This document shows, in pieces, positions 16,598-24,671 of a stretch of 64,000 nucleotides of DNA. The notes beneath the pieces are model-generated. The model saw nothing but the letters and a program-made list of their open reading frames with translations, searched no databases and had not been told where the DNA came from. The translations under genes were made by a program, and so were the position numbers. Positions within the stretch are counted from its first letter, which is position 1; each line of letters starts with the position of its first letter. This stretch comes from Ructibacterium sp965146665 (GTDB lineage: Bacteria; Bacillota; Clostridia; Monoglobales; Monoglobaceae): positions 225,486 to 289,485 of the forward strand of contig CBCTHE010000004.1 in the NCBI GenBank assembly GCA_965146665.1, written 5' to 3'.

Positions 16598-16645
16598 CCA
16601 TAGGAGTGTCAAAACCGATAGGGTGTTCGATTCTGCTATGGCTAA
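16596..16645. repeat. Small palindromic element, copy 2
   Basis: AGCCATAG (16596-16603) and CTATGGCT (16636-16643) flank a core with GTCAAAACCGATA. It matches the element at 7814-7851 in arms and core but has a longer right half. It starts inside the stop codon of the EF-G-like gene and lies 5 bases before a terminator hairpin, the same arrangement as copy 1. Confidence 0.55.
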
Positions 16646-16649
16646 ACGC

Positions 16650-16685
16650 AAAAGGCTGTGGAACTCGGGTTCCACAGCCTTTTTT
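16650..16685. terminator. Bidirectional terminator between convergent genes
   Basis: AAAAGGCTGTGGAAC pairs with GTTCCACAGCCTTTT around a TCGG-type loop, with A-runs on the left and T-runs on the right. It can therefore stop both the plus-strand EF-G-like gene and the minus-strand exporter that ends at 16695. Confidence 0.85.
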
Positions 16686-16694
16686 GGCAGAATT

Positions 16695-17633
16695 TCACGC
16701 TCTGCTCTCCGCGTTTTTCTCATGTTTCCGCCGTTCAAATTTTTTCTCTGAGAGCAAAAGCCCTGCCAGCGTCAGCAGGATTCCCACAGCGGCGCCGCCG
16801 CTGATCTGCTCCTTGAGTACCAGAACGGAAGTGATAACCGTAATAACCGGCACCAGATAAATATAAACGCTGGTTTTGACCGCGCCTAAAATTTTCACAG
16901 CCTGATTCCAGCTGACAAAACAGCACGCCGAAGCCCCCAGACCCAGAAACAGAAGATTGAACAGGCTGAGCGGATCGGTAAGACGGCCCAGCTCCATGTG
17001 AAAATCAAAGAAAAACAGGGTCGGAACCATACACAGGAGTCCATAGAAAAACACTCGCCTTGTGGTCTGAATGGTACTGCAGCCAAAGGCACTGATCCTT
17101 TTGGTCAGCAGAGAATAGACCGCCCAGACCAGCGCCGCGGCCAGAGCGAGCAGATCCCCCGCAGGATTCAGCACAAACCCCGCGCTTCCGCCGCAGCTCA
17201 CCAGACAGATCCCGGCCATGGCTGTCACAAACCCAATGATAAAGCCAGCATGCAGTTTTTCACGGTTACCCTTCCGAAAGAGGGAAAGTATAATTGTGAA
17301 AAAAGGTGCCGTAGATATGATGACCCCCACATTGGAGGCCGAAGTAAAGGTGAGCGCAATATTTTCCAGCAGGTAGTACAAGGTGACGCCGCAGATTCCG
17401 GCACACAGAAAGGTAAACTCCTGCCTCAGACTGGTATATTTCAAAAAATGAGGATAAAAGGCCGTCAGCGCGGCCCAGCCCAGCAGAAACCGGAAAAACA
17501 GGATCTCGACCGGCGCAAAATTCCGAAGGAGCACCTTGGTTGAGATAAAGGTCGTACCCCAGATCAAAATGGTCGCCATTGCCAAAAGATGTCCCATTGA
17601 CTTGCTGTCCTTTTTGAATCTGTCCTCTCTCAT
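16695..17633 (-). CDS. EamA/DMT family transporter
   Basis: Ten-helix inner-membrane permease of the drug/metabolite superfamily with two tandem EamA domains (about 10-140 and 155-290); 312 residues. LLAMATILIWGTTFISTKVL at the start and NIALTFTSASNVGVIISTAP in the middle match the EamA signatures; the second repeat ends in LKEQISGGAAVGILLTLAG. Its start overlaps the end of an AraC regulator by 4 bases, so that regulator probably controls it. Substrates of this family are amino acids, nucleosides or other metabolites and cannot be predicted here. Confidence 0.92.
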   Translation of the reverse strand: MREDRFKKDSKSMGHLLAMATILIWGTTFISTKVLLRNFAPVEILFFRFLLGWAALTAFYPHFLKYTSLRQEFTFLCAGICGVTLYYLLENIALTFTSASNVGVIISTAPFFTIILSLFRKGNREKLHAGFIIGFVTAMAGICLVSCGGSAGFVLNPAGDLLALAAALVWAVYSLLTKRISAFGCSTIQTTRRVFFYGLLCMVPTLFFFDFHMELGRLTDPLSLFNLLFLGLGASACCFVSWNQAVKILGAVKTSVYIYLVPVITVITSVLVLKEQISGGAAVGILLTLAGLLLSEKKFERRKHEKNAESRA

Positions 17634-18454
17634 TGATGCACTCCTGTCTCCTGAAACATATTCCGGTACGCACCGGGCGTCAGCCCGGTAAACATGGTAA
17701 AAAAGCTGCTGAAATGGCTTTGGTCGGAAAACCCGGCCTTGACCGCGGCCTCAGCCGGCATATCCCCCTGCTCCAAAAAAGCACGGGCCCGGTTGATGCG
17801 GAGGTTTTCCAGAAACCGATAGGGCGTGATTCCCATCTCTCTGGTAAAGGCCCGGAGCAGGGTTGACTTGGTCAGATGCGCCGCGGCGCAGATATCCTCA
17901 AGGGTTACACGCTCCGCATAGTGCTTCTCCATCCATTCACATGCTTTCCCCACCTCTGTGCGGCAGGCGGCTGAATCCTGCGCAAAGGGCTGGGTATAGC
18001 GCTCCATCACAAGCTCCAGAAAAATCAGCAGGGTCTCTTCCTTCTCGAATTCTCCGGATCTGGCGCACACCATTTCATGCAGTCTCCGTATGAGCCCGCC
18101 CGCCGCCTCGTCGCGGACCACCGGCCTTGAGAAACAGACCCGGTCCCTGGTCCCGGCAATCTCCATACGGATTCGTTCCATGACATTGGGCGCAATGTTG
18201 AACCCCCGGTAGTCCAAATCTCCGTCTACCGCGGCACAGGCGTGGCTCTCACCCGGATTCAGCAGTATGATATCGCCGGGTTCAAGGAGATATTCCCGGT
18301 TCTTGCACCGGAGCCTCCGGTTTCCCGCCGCAATGACCCCCACCGCGTAATGCTCGTGGAAATGGTTTGGGAGATCCGGTATCATCCCGCAGAGCTGATA
18401 TGCCTCAATTTGCAGTGTCTCATCAAAACAGATTCTGCGTGTTTCTTTATTCAT
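17630..18454 (-). CDS. AraC family transcriptional regulator with cupin sensor domain
   Basis: A 274-residue DNA-binding protein. The N-terminal cupin/AraC-binding domain (about 20-150) contains HFHEHYAVGVI and LLEPGDIILLNPGESHACA. The C-terminal double helix-turn-helix (about 170-270) contains LEDICAAAHLTKSTLLRAFT and RINRARAFLEQGDMPAEAAV, ending with the characteristic GFSDQSHFSSFFTMFTGLTP. It overlaps the EamA transporter by 4 bases, so the pair forms an operon, and the regulator probably senses the exported compound. An extended -10 (TGGTATACT) precedes it. Confidence 0.93.
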   Translation of the reverse strand: MNKETRRICFDETLQIEAYQLCGMIPDLPNHFHEHYAVGVIAAGNRRLRCKNREYLLEPGDIILLNPGESHACAAVDGDLDYRGFNIAPNVMERIRMEIAGTRDRVCFSRPVVRDEAAGGLIRRLHEMVCARSGEFEKEETLLIFLELVMERYTQPFAQDSAACRTEVGKACEWMEKHYAERVTLEDICAAAHLTKSTLLRAFTREMGITPYRFLENLRINRARAFLEQGDMPAEAAVKAGFSDQSHFSSFFTMFTGLTPGAYRNMFQETGVHQ

Positions 18455-18473
18455 GTATGTTCACCTCATGAAA

Positions 18474-18481
18474 CCAGTATA
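18474..18481 (-). promoter_or_regulatory. Possible extended -10 promoter of the AraC-EamA operon
   Basis: On the minus strand TGGTATACT forms an extended -10 element about 22 bases before the regulator ATG. No good -35 hexamer is present, which would suit a promoter that needs the AraC protein. Confidence 0.35.
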
Positions 18482-18598
18482 CCACACCTCCGTCTGTTTG
18501 GCTTGTAAGATATCGTCATTTTTTTATCTTTCCCAAAAGCGTACGGTCAAAATTTTATAAATCCCCAAACAGTAATATGTCTTTTTCTCTTCTGCCGT

Positions 18599-19366
18599 CT
18601 ACAGGTATTTTACCGCAATGATGGAGACGCCCAGCACCGCCAGCACAACACCGGTGACCCGGTTGAGCACAATGGGCCTGGCCTTATTGGCAAACTTGGC
18701 GGCGATTCTAGCCCAGAGCAAAGTGGAAAGCACGCAGAAAACCAGACACCAGATATCCGGCGCGCCGCCAATGGCAAAATGGCTTACCGCCCCGGTCAGT
18801 GCCGTAAAAGTCATGATAAACACACTGGTTCCGACCGCTGTTTTCAGCTCATAGCCCAACACGCTGGTCAGAATCAAAAGCATCATCATGCCTCCGCCCG
18901 CGCCCACAAAGCCGCAGATAAACCCAATCAGAATACCGCAGAGAACCGATTGGACAAAGCGCTTTTTGGTGCTGACCTGTTCCATGACATCCTTGGTGGT
19001 CATAACAGGCTTTACAATGAACTTGATCCCCAGAAGCAGGGTCATAAACACCGAAAATCCGCCCATGGTACTGCTCGGCAGCAGGCTGGAAATCCAGCTC
19101 CCCACCAGCGTGAAGCAGAGCACCGTCACCATCATGACCAACCCGTTTTTCACATCCAGGTTTTTATTTTTTCCATAGGTATAAGCGCTGACAGCGCTTG
19201 CCAGCACATCGCTCGCCAGCGCGATGCCCACCGCCTCATAGGCCGGTATATTTAAAAAGGTGATCAGCATGGGACTGATCACAGCCGCGGCGCTCATCCC
19301 GGCAAATCCTGTGCCAAGCCCGGCGCCGATCCCGGCGATAAAACAAACAATCAGTTTTACGAGCAT
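18599..19366 (-). CDS. TauE/SafE family membrane permease
   Basis: Integral membrane protein of 255 residues with about eight helices in two repeated halves, each starting with a glycine-rich helix: FIAGIGAGLGTGFAGMSAAA (about 9-28) and GILIGFICGFVGAGGGMMML (about 138-157). This duplicated motif is diagnostic of the TauE/SafE family, which exports sulfite, sulfonates or related organic anions. It lies 15 bases downstream of a MarR gene in the same direction, so the two are one operon under the palindromic operator at 19.84 kb. Substrate not predictable. Confidence 0.92.
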   Translation of the reverse strand: MLVKLIVCFIAGIGAGLGTGFAGMSAAAVISPMLITFLNIPAYEAVGIALASDVLASAVSAYTYGKNKNLDVKNGLVMMVTVLCFTLVGSWISSLLPSSTMGGFSVFMTLLLGIKFIVKPVMTTKDVMEQVSTKKRFVQSVLCGILIGFICGFVGAGGGMMMLLILTSVLGYELKTAVGTSVFIMTFTALTGAVSHFAIGGAPDIWCLVFCVLSTLLWARIAAKFANKARPIVLNRVTGVVLAVLGVSIIAVKYL

Positions 19367-19381
19367 GAATTTCTCTCCTTT

Positions 19382-19807
19382 CTAATCCTCCATCTGTAAA
19401 TTCCGCACAACCTTTTCAAACAGCCGCACAGTCTCCCGCTTCTCTTCCCGGGTGAAGCCCAAAAAGATCTGGTTCACAAATTTCCGCTGGGCCGTCTGTC
19501 CATCCCGGATGATGCCACCGGCTGTCTCCCGGCAGCGCAAATGCACGCTCTTTCGGTTCCCGGCGTCAAAAGACCGTTCCAGATAGCCATGCACCGCGAG
19601 ACTGTGAACCGCGCCAGAAACATGGGATTTTGTCAGGCGCCTGCGCCTGACAATGTCGGCGGCTGTATCAAATCCCGGATTATTGGCCAGAAACAACAGA
19701 ATATCCAGTTCGATTCGGGTAATTCCATGCCGGGCCGCCACCGGCTCCAAATACTGATCGTACAGCCGTTTCAGCAGTGCTATTCCATTCCAGAATTCCG
19801 GCTTCAT
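19382..19807 (-). CDS. MarR family transcriptional regulator
   Basis: Winged-helix regulator with 141 residues. The DNA-binding region (about 28-95) contains ITRIELDILLFLANNPGF, a recognition helix LTKSHVSGAVHSLAVHGYLE and a wing RSFDAGNRKSVHLRC. It heads an operon with the TauE/SafE permease. A 28-base palindrome covers the -10 box of its promoter, so autorepression relieved by a small ligand or oxidant is the expected mode. The only cysteine is C95, near the wing. Confidence 0.93.
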   Translation of the reverse strand: MKPEFWNGIALLKRLYDQYLEPVAARHGITRIELDILLFLANNPGFDTAADIVRRRRLTKSHVSGAVHSLAVHGYLERSFDAGNRKSVHLRCRETAGGIIRDGQTAQRKFVNQIFLGFTREEKRETVRLFEKVVRNLQMED

Positions 19808-19831
19808 CTCTCATACCTCCGCTGTATTTTT

Positions 19832-19884
19832 GTTCTAAAAAGAACTATATGTTACATTATAGTTCTTACGCCGCGCTTTGTCAA
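19832..19884 (-). promoter_or_regulatory. Sigma-A promoter with overlapping MarR-type operator
   Basis: On the minus strand TTGACA (19884-19879) and TATAAT (19861-19856) are both perfect and separated by 17 bases. The -10 lies inside a palindrome, AAGAACTATA (19840-19849) and TATAGTTCTT (19858-19867), with an 8-base centre. A further GTTCT half-site at 19832-19836 forms a second, smaller palindrome (GTTCT-AAAA-AGAAC). A bound MarR dimer would block RNA polymerase. Confidence 0.8.
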
Positions 19885-19967
19885 TCCCTTTTTTTCTTTC
19901 CCGCATAAAGAGGACACGGTTTGCGGAAAAACTGAATTTTCCGTTCTGCCGGCGCTTTGATACAACG

Positions 19968-20003
19968 AAAAAGCCGCGGATATGCTCTCTGCATATCCGC
20001 GGC
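19968..20003 (-). terminator. Terminator of the Hpt gene
   Basis: GCCGCGGATATGC and GCATATCCGCGGC pair perfectly over a 5-base loop. On the minus strand the stem is followed by TTTTTCG. It lies about 20 bases after the Hpt stop codon. Confidence 0.85.
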
Positions 20004-20023
20004 CTATATTCTCCTTGATTCCA

Positions 20024-20377
20024 TTACTCCGCTTTCACAGCCGCCACAATCCTATCGTACAGAGGGGCAATCTCCTCCATCATCAGCTGTCCTGCCTCCA
20101 GGTTTCCGCCGCGGAGCTGTTCCGTCTGTGCGGCGACCTTTTCGAACAGCCGCTTCATGGAGAGATTGCCCGCCACACCCTTGAGGGTATGGGCCGCCCG
20201 AAAAGCCGCCTGACAATCCCCGCGCGCAAGGGCGGCGGTGAGTTCCTGATAGCTGGTGTCGTCAGGGAATTTCAGCAAAAATTTTTCAAACAGAGCCTCA
20301 TTGTTCATAAAGCGGTTCAGCCCCTCGGCATAATCAATGCCGCATTCGTTTAAAACCGCCATCTTCTCCTGGTTCAT
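20024..20377 (-). CDS. Histidine phosphotransfer (Hpt) domain protein
   Basis: Stand-alone phosphotransfer protein of 117 residues made almost entirely of one Hpt domain. The phosphorylated histidine lies in AAFRAAHTLKGVAGNLSMKR (His63), a textbook HxxKG motif. Two ATGs are possible; AGGAGG abuts the first (20383) directly and is 6 bases from the second, so 20377 is chosen. There is no histidine kinase or response regulator in the window, so its partners are elsewhere. It has its own consensus promoter and terminator. Confidence 0.92.
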   Translation of the reverse strand: MNQEKMAVLNECGIDYAEGLNRFMNNEALFEKFLLKFPDDTSYQELTAALARGDCQAAFRAAHTLKGVAGNLSMKRLFEKVAAQTEQLRGGNLEAGQLMMEEIAPLYDRIVAAVKAE

Positions 20378-20427
20378 GCCCATCCTCCTGTATACACGAA
20401 AACTTCCAATACCTTATGATAGTCTTT

Positions 20428-20456
20428 ATTATATTTCATAGATACGGATAAGTCAA
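20428..20456 (-). promoter_or_regulatory. Sigma-A promoter of the Hpt gene
   Basis: On the minus strand TTGACT (20456-20451) and TATAAT (20433-20428) are separated by exactly 17 bases. Transcription would start about 45 bases before the Hpt start codon. Confidence 0.75.
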
Positions 20457-20472
20457 TAAAAAATTTTGCAGC

Positions 20473-20497
20473 GCTGTATCAGAACCTTGCATACAGC
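20473..20497 (-). terminator. Weak terminator after the AraC gene
   Basis: GCTGTAT (20473-20479) pairs with ATACAGC (20491-20497). On the minus strand a T-run follows 8 bases later. The short stem and offset T-run make it a weak candidate. Confidence 0.35.
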
Positions 20498-21267
20498 TAT
20501 AAGAGATTGCCATGGCGGAACTGGATTGGACTGAGCCCTATCCGCTTTTTAAAGAAATTTGAAAAGTAATACTGGTTTTCAAAGCCGCATTCCTCCGCAA
20601 TCCAGGAAACCGGCCGGTCCGTCATAAGCAGATAGGCTTTTGCCCGCTCCAGCCGGCTTTTTGATAAATATTCCATGGGCGTAGAGCCGGTTTGCTTCTT
20701 AAACTTCCCGATCAGCCCCGCCTTGGAAAGGCCCGCCTCCCGCGCAAGCTCCTCCAGCGTCAGCCGCTTCGCCAGCCTTTCCTCCATATACCGGATCACA
20801 TGCTCCACCTCTGCGGCGCCGGCCAGCCGCAGGCATGTATTCTCCCGATACAGCTGGTACATGAGGTCATTGAGCAGATGATCCCAAAGCGCGGACGGCT
20901 GGCACACCACAGCGGGATCCGGCTGTAAAAGCCGCAGGGTTTCCTCTGCCCGGGCACTGTCGCGGAACGAGAGGAGGCCCTGGGGTTCCCGCATTCCGGT
21001 CAGCGTACAGGAGAACTGGATATAGTGGGCCGTGAGCGGCTCGGTCACCTGCCGGACAAAGGGCATATCCGCCGGAAACAGCACGGCATCTCCCGCGCCG
21101 GCACAGAAGGATTCCCCGCCCATGGTACAGGCAAAACGCCCGCGGGTCAGGCACAGCAATGCCCAGGCCGCATGACTGCCCCGGTCTACCAAAAAATGTT
21201 CTCTTTCAATATAGAAGTTGCTCCGGATGTGACAAAAGCAGGAAACCAACACCCCACCTACTTTCAT
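20497..21267 (-). CDS. AraC family transcriptional regulator
   Basis: A 256-residue regulator with an N-terminal cupin-like ligand domain (about 20-115, with GGESFCAGAGDAVLFPADMP) and a C-terminal AraC helix-turn-helix pair. The latter shows LTLEELAREAGLSKAGLIGK, MEYLSKSRLERAKAYLLMTD and the ending CGFENQYYFSNFFKKRIGLS. It is divergent from the FAD-dependent oxidoreductase across a 104-base AT-rich gap, the usual arrangement of a regulator and its target. The sugar or aromatic ligand is unknown. Confidence 0.92.
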   Translation of the reverse strand: MKVGGVLVSCFCHIRSNFYIEREHFLVDRGSHAAWALLCLTRGRFACTMGGESFCAGAGDAVLFPADMPFVRQVTEPLTAHYIQFSCTLTGMREPQGLLSFRDSARAEETLRLLQPDPAVVCQPSALWDHLLNDLMYQLYRENTCLRLAGAAEVEHVIRYMEERLAKRLTLEELAREAGLSKAGLIGKFKKQTGSTPMEYLSKSRLERAKAYLLMTDRPVSWIAEECGFENQYYFSNFFKKRIGLSPIQFRHGNLL

Positions 21268-21296
21268 ATATTATAAATAAATTCTACTTTTCCATA

Positions 21297-21323
21297 TTTA
21301 CAATATTTATCTTCTACTATAAT
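21297..21323 (+). promoter_or_regulatory. Probable promoter of the FAD-dependent oxidoreductase gene
   Basis: TTTACA (21297-21302) and TATAAT (21318-21323) lie in the AT-rich divergent spacer, but with a 15-base gap, shorter than ideal. This fits a promoter that requires activation by the divergent AraC regulator. Confidence 0.4.
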
Positions 21324-21371
21324 ATAGAAATACATTATAAATGTCAAGTGGAACGGAAAGGATGAATCCAT

Positions 21372-22631
21372 ATGTCTGATCTTCAGCTCAGCTATGATGT
21401 CGCTGTGGTCGGCGGCGGCACGGCCGGCGCGGCGGCCGCCATTGCGGCGGCCCGAGCCGGGGCCAGAACCATTGTAATCGAAAAAAACGGGATGCTTGGC
21501 GGCACCATGACCAGCGCCTGCGTAAACTTCCCCGGTTTGTTTTTTGCCTGGGGGGAACGTATCATAGGCGGAATCCCATGGGAGCTTATTGAACGGCTCT
21601 GCGCTCTGGATGGCGCAAAGCTTCCGCCGATTTCATATCACAACCCCAAACACTGGATGGAACAAATCCGCATTGATCCGTTTCTCACCGCTGTGCTTCT
21701 GGATACCCTGTGCGCGGAGGCCGGGGTTGTGGTGCTGTTCCACACCATGCTGGCCGAAGCCTCGGAAACCAGCGCCGGGCTCTGCCTTCGTCTGACCTGT
21801 AAGGAGGGCACCCTGACACTCCATGTCAAAACGGCCATTGACGCAACCGGCGACGCGAATCTGGTTCAGCGGCTCGGCTATGCCTGTGAAAAAAGTCCCG
21901 CACAGCAGCCCGCAACTCTGCAAAACCGCATTGCGGGCTATGATATATCGCAAATTTCAGAGACCGAAGTGCTGTCAAAAACGCAGGCAGCTCTCCGCGC
22001 GGGCAGACTGCCGGATTGGTTCCAGCCGCACAGTCTTTACAGCTGGCTGGAGAAGGGCGTCATTGACCTGCATGTGACCTCCATGGACGCCGGGACCTCC
22101 CTTGGGAAAAGCCGCGCAGAAACCGCCGCGCGCATGCTGGTCTTTGACGTGCTGCAGCTCCTCCGGACAGTCAGGGGCGCGGAGCGGCTCCGTGTCAGCT
22201 TTTTCGCCCCGGAATGCGGTATACGCGAGAGTGTCCGGATTGTCGGCGAAGAAACCGTCACCCGCGCGGACTATCTGAAAGGGCGGCGATATGCTGACCC
22301 GGTCTGCCATGCCTTTTATCCCATTGATCTCCATGTCCCCACCGGCGTGGAAAAGACCTATCTCAGCGAAGGAGTGGTACCCTCCATTCCCTTTGGCGCG
22401 CTTGTGCCGCGCGGGGCCGTCCGTCTGCTTGCCGCGGGCCGCTGTATCGCCTCCGACACCAACGCCAACAGCGCCATCCGGGTCCAGGCCCCCTGCATGG
22501 CCGCCGGTCAGGCCGCGGGCTGTGCCGCGGCACTTATGACACTCCACGGCATGGACGCCAAAACACTTTCCTATCCCATGCTGAAAGAGCTTCTGCTCCA
22601 GCAGGGAGCCATTGTACCGGAGTCCAGTTAA
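21372..22631 (+). CDS. FAD-dependent oxidoreductase
   Basis: A 419-residue flavoprotein. The N-terminal dinucleotide fold is clear: DVAVVGGGTAGAAAAIAAAR (GxGxxG) and then the ribose-binding acidic residue in IVIEKNGMLGGT. DATGDANLVQRLGY is the family's second FAD contact, and the C-terminal AAGRCIASDTNANSAIRVQA binds FAD again. This layout is that of the FAD-dependent oxidoreductase family often found with carbohydrate genes in Clostridia (PF12831-like). The substrate is unknown; sugar or uronate oxidation is one possibility, given the locus that follows. It is transcribed alone, divergent from an AraC regulator, and ends in a terminator. Confidence 0.9.
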   Translation: MSDLQLSYDVAVVGGGTAGAAAAIAAARAGARTIVIEKNGMLGGTMTSACVNFPGLFFAWGERIIGGIPWELIERLCALDGAKLPPISYHNPKHWMEQIRIDPFLTAVLLDTLCAEAGVVVLFHTMLAEASETSAGLCLRLTCKEGTLTLHVKTAIDATGDANLVQRLGYACEKSPAQQPATLQNRIAGYDISQISETEVLSKTQAALRAGRLPDWFQPHSLYSWLEKGVIDLHVTSMDAGTSLGKSRAETAARMLVFDVLQLLRTVRGAERLRVSFFAPECGIRESVRIVGEETVTRADYLKGRRYADPVCHAFYPIDLHVPTGVEKTYLSEGVVPSIPFGALVPRGAVRLLAAGRCIASDTNANSAIRVQAPCMAAGQAAGCAAALMTLHGMDAKTLSYPMLKELLLQQGAIVPESS

Positions 22632-22635
22632 ACGG

Positions 22636-22666
22636 CAAGCCCGGCCTCAATATGGGGCCGGGCTTG
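22636..22666 (+). terminator. Terminator of the FAD-dependent oxidoreductase gene
   Basis: CAAGCCCGGCC (22636-22646) pairs with GGCCGGGCTTG (22656-22666), followed by TTTC. The T-run is short but the stem is perfect, and it starts 5 bases after the stop. Confidence 0.7.
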
Positions 22667-22914
22667 TTTCACGCAATGAACCATCGGGTATCGTCAAAAA
22701 AGCTAGCGCTGGTGTCCGCGGCTGAAACAGGTATAGCGCGTCCCCTGTCCGCCGGCTTTGAGGCTTGCGGCCCGGATCCGTTCAGTGATCCGGGCAGTTT
22801 CATAGCTCTGGTTATCAAACTATTACCTGCAAAAGTATTATGTCAATATTGAAAAAAGCATCTTTAAAGTCCTTGGAAAAACCTCAAACCCTTCTATGGC
22901 CTCTGCTTCCTTCA

Positions 22915-24645
22915 TTATCTCTTCTCTTGCAATCTAAATCTGAACAATGCGTCGTCATCATACCACAATGGAAAATTTGTATTCCAAACGTTGTTATATA
23001 GGTTAAAATACAGATCCTCATGCGGATTTTTTAAATTGTAGTTCAGCAGATTCCTGCCATAAGGAGCCGCCAATGGCGCGTCAAGGGATTCGATGAAAAC
23101 CGAATTATTTCGGATCCCCTTGTAAACAGCCGTAAGCAGCGGACTGCCAATGATATTTTCCGGCTTGATCCAGCATCCAAGCTTGTTCACCTCCCAAGCC
23201 TCTTCAAGCCCTGTAAACTTCAGCCAAAACGCCTGCGGCAGCCGTGACTTCTTTTTTCCAAACCATTTAACCGTAACCTGCTTATCCTGTTTTTCTGCCA
23301 CAAAGTACGGAAGTCCAAACTTTTCCTGTACCGCCTCCTCAAATCTGAGCACAAAGATTTGACTGTCTCCCTTACAATAGGCTTCCTCTGCTTTCGCAGT
23401 GAAGATGCCGCCGGTATAATCCGGCAGTCCCACGCAGGTAAAATCCCAGATGCACCATTCATCGAACAGTCTCATATATACATTTTTCCAGCGCGCATAG
23501 TCTGCTTTGTCAAAAAGCTGCCAGCTGATCTCAACCCCGCACTTTATATCATCTTTTTTTTCATATCCGGTTAAGTCTGGAACCGAAACATCATAATCCG
23601 CCTGTACGCCCAAGACTGCCTCGGCTTTTGCAACATAATCCCGCTGTTCCTGCCAGGATCTTTCAATGATTCTGCTTTTATCTGCATTTCTCTCTAAGTC
23701 ACCACAGGTAAAGTTCTCCTTGTCATGATAGTACAGTTTTGCATCCATTCCCCAAGTATGCTCTGGAACGAGAAGCAGATTATCGGTCAAATCCGCTTCT
23801 CCGATTCCATTCTTGTCTATATACCGCAGTAAAGCACGGTATTGCGAAACTTTTTGGGGATCTGCAGCCGCCCCGTGAATCCAGGAATCACCGATTTCAT
23901 TTTCAATCACAGGAATATCCCGCGCCTGCTTTGCGGCAGTCTCCGCCAAATCATTTAAAGTGCCTGCGGTTATTTCCGCGTTTGGATATGTCTCTGCCGC
24001 CTCCCGGTAGATCCGTATTACTTCCTCCGCACGCTGCGGGCCGGTATTATCGCCGGTATGTGCGAACACAAAGGCTGTATCTCCGATCATATCCGTTTCT
24101 CCGTAATCCCCCTGGTACATGACAATAATACTGCTTTGACCGCATTTCCAGCGAAACAGGCGCGGCACATCCGGCACAGGTGTTGCGGGGTTCACGCCGA
24201 TATGCAGAAACTGAATCCCTGCCCGTTCCAAATATGGTACAATTCCTATGGTGTGTCCGGGCACATCTGTCATTTTTGCCGCGACGGTCCGCTTTCCAAA
24301 CCGTTTGTCCAGTTTTTGTGATATGGATAACCCATATTCAAAAAGTCTGGGGCTCATGAGCTCCGTGTGGGTTGTGAAGGGAAGCCCGTGCCAGCAAATG
24401 ACGCCATCCTCTATGGCTCTTTCAAGCGCCGGGTTTTCCCGCTTCAATGCCTCATTTATCATCCACGCGCCAACCGTCCATATGAAAGGCGTGCCGCTGT
24501 GCCTTAACTCATATCCGACGCTGACTGCATTTGGAATATAGTCTTCGATAAACCTTTCTGCGACAGCTTGGGCATAATCCGTGAAGCCAAGATCCAAATG
24601 CGTTTTAAATATAATATATACCTTTTTTATCTCCGTGTTCTGCAC
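22915..24645 (-). CDS. DUF5054 family protein, GH38-like fold (probable intracellular glycosidase)
   Basis: About 576 residues of the DUF5054 family. The opening KVYIIFKTHLDLGFTDYA resembles the His-Asp metal site at the start of GH38 alpha-mannosidases (HxHxDxGW-like). WTVGAWMINEALKR and AAKMTDVPGHTIGIVPYLER are further family blocks. No signal peptide, so it should act in the cytoplasm. The frame is open from an ATG at 24669, but that ATG has no ribosome binding site; AAAGGAG lies 8 bases before the GTG at 24645, which is therefore chosen. It is the last gene of half A and probably removes a sugar from imported oligosaccharides. Specificity is unproven. Confidence 0.85.
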   Translation of the reverse strand: MQNTEIKKVYIIFKTHLDLGFTDYAQAVAERFIEDYIPNAVSVGYELRHSGTPFIWTVGAWMINEALKRENPALERAIEDGVICWHGLPFTTHTELMSPRLFEYGLSISQKLDKRFGKRTVAAKMTDVPGHTIGIVPYLERAGIQFLHIGVNPATPVPDVPRLFRWKCGQSSIIVMYQGDYGETDMIGDTAFVFAHTGDNTGPQRAEEVIRIYREAAETYPNAEITAGTLNDLAETAAKQARDIPVIENEIGDSWIHGAAADPQKVSQYRALLRYIDKNGIGEADLTDNLLLVPEHTWGMDAKLYYHDKENFTCGDLERNADKSRIIERSWQEQRDYVAKAEAVLGVQADYDVSVPDLTGYEKKDDIKCGVEISWQLFDKADYARWKNVYMRLFDEWCIWDFTCVGLPDYTGGIFTAKAEEAYCKGDSQIFVLRFEEAVQEKFGLPYFVAEKQDKQVTVKWFGKKKSRLPQAFWLKFTGLEEAWEVNKLGCWIKPENIIGSPLLTAVYKGIRNNSVFIESLDAPLAAPYGRNLLNYNLKNPHEDLYFNLYNNVWNTNFPLWYDDDALFRFRLQEKR

Positions 24646-24671
24646 TGTCACAACTCCTTTTACATCCATAC

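Noticed and set aside
22770..22795. GCCCGGATC/GATCCGGGC hairpin as a terminator
   Set aside because: No T-run follows on either strand, and the oxidoreductase gene already has a terminator at 22636-22666. It may still be a structured RNA end for the DUF5054 gene.
22652..22852. 66-residue plus-strand frame after the oxidoreductase gene
   Set aside because: It starts inside the terminator hairpin and has no ribosome binding site or recognisable protein features.
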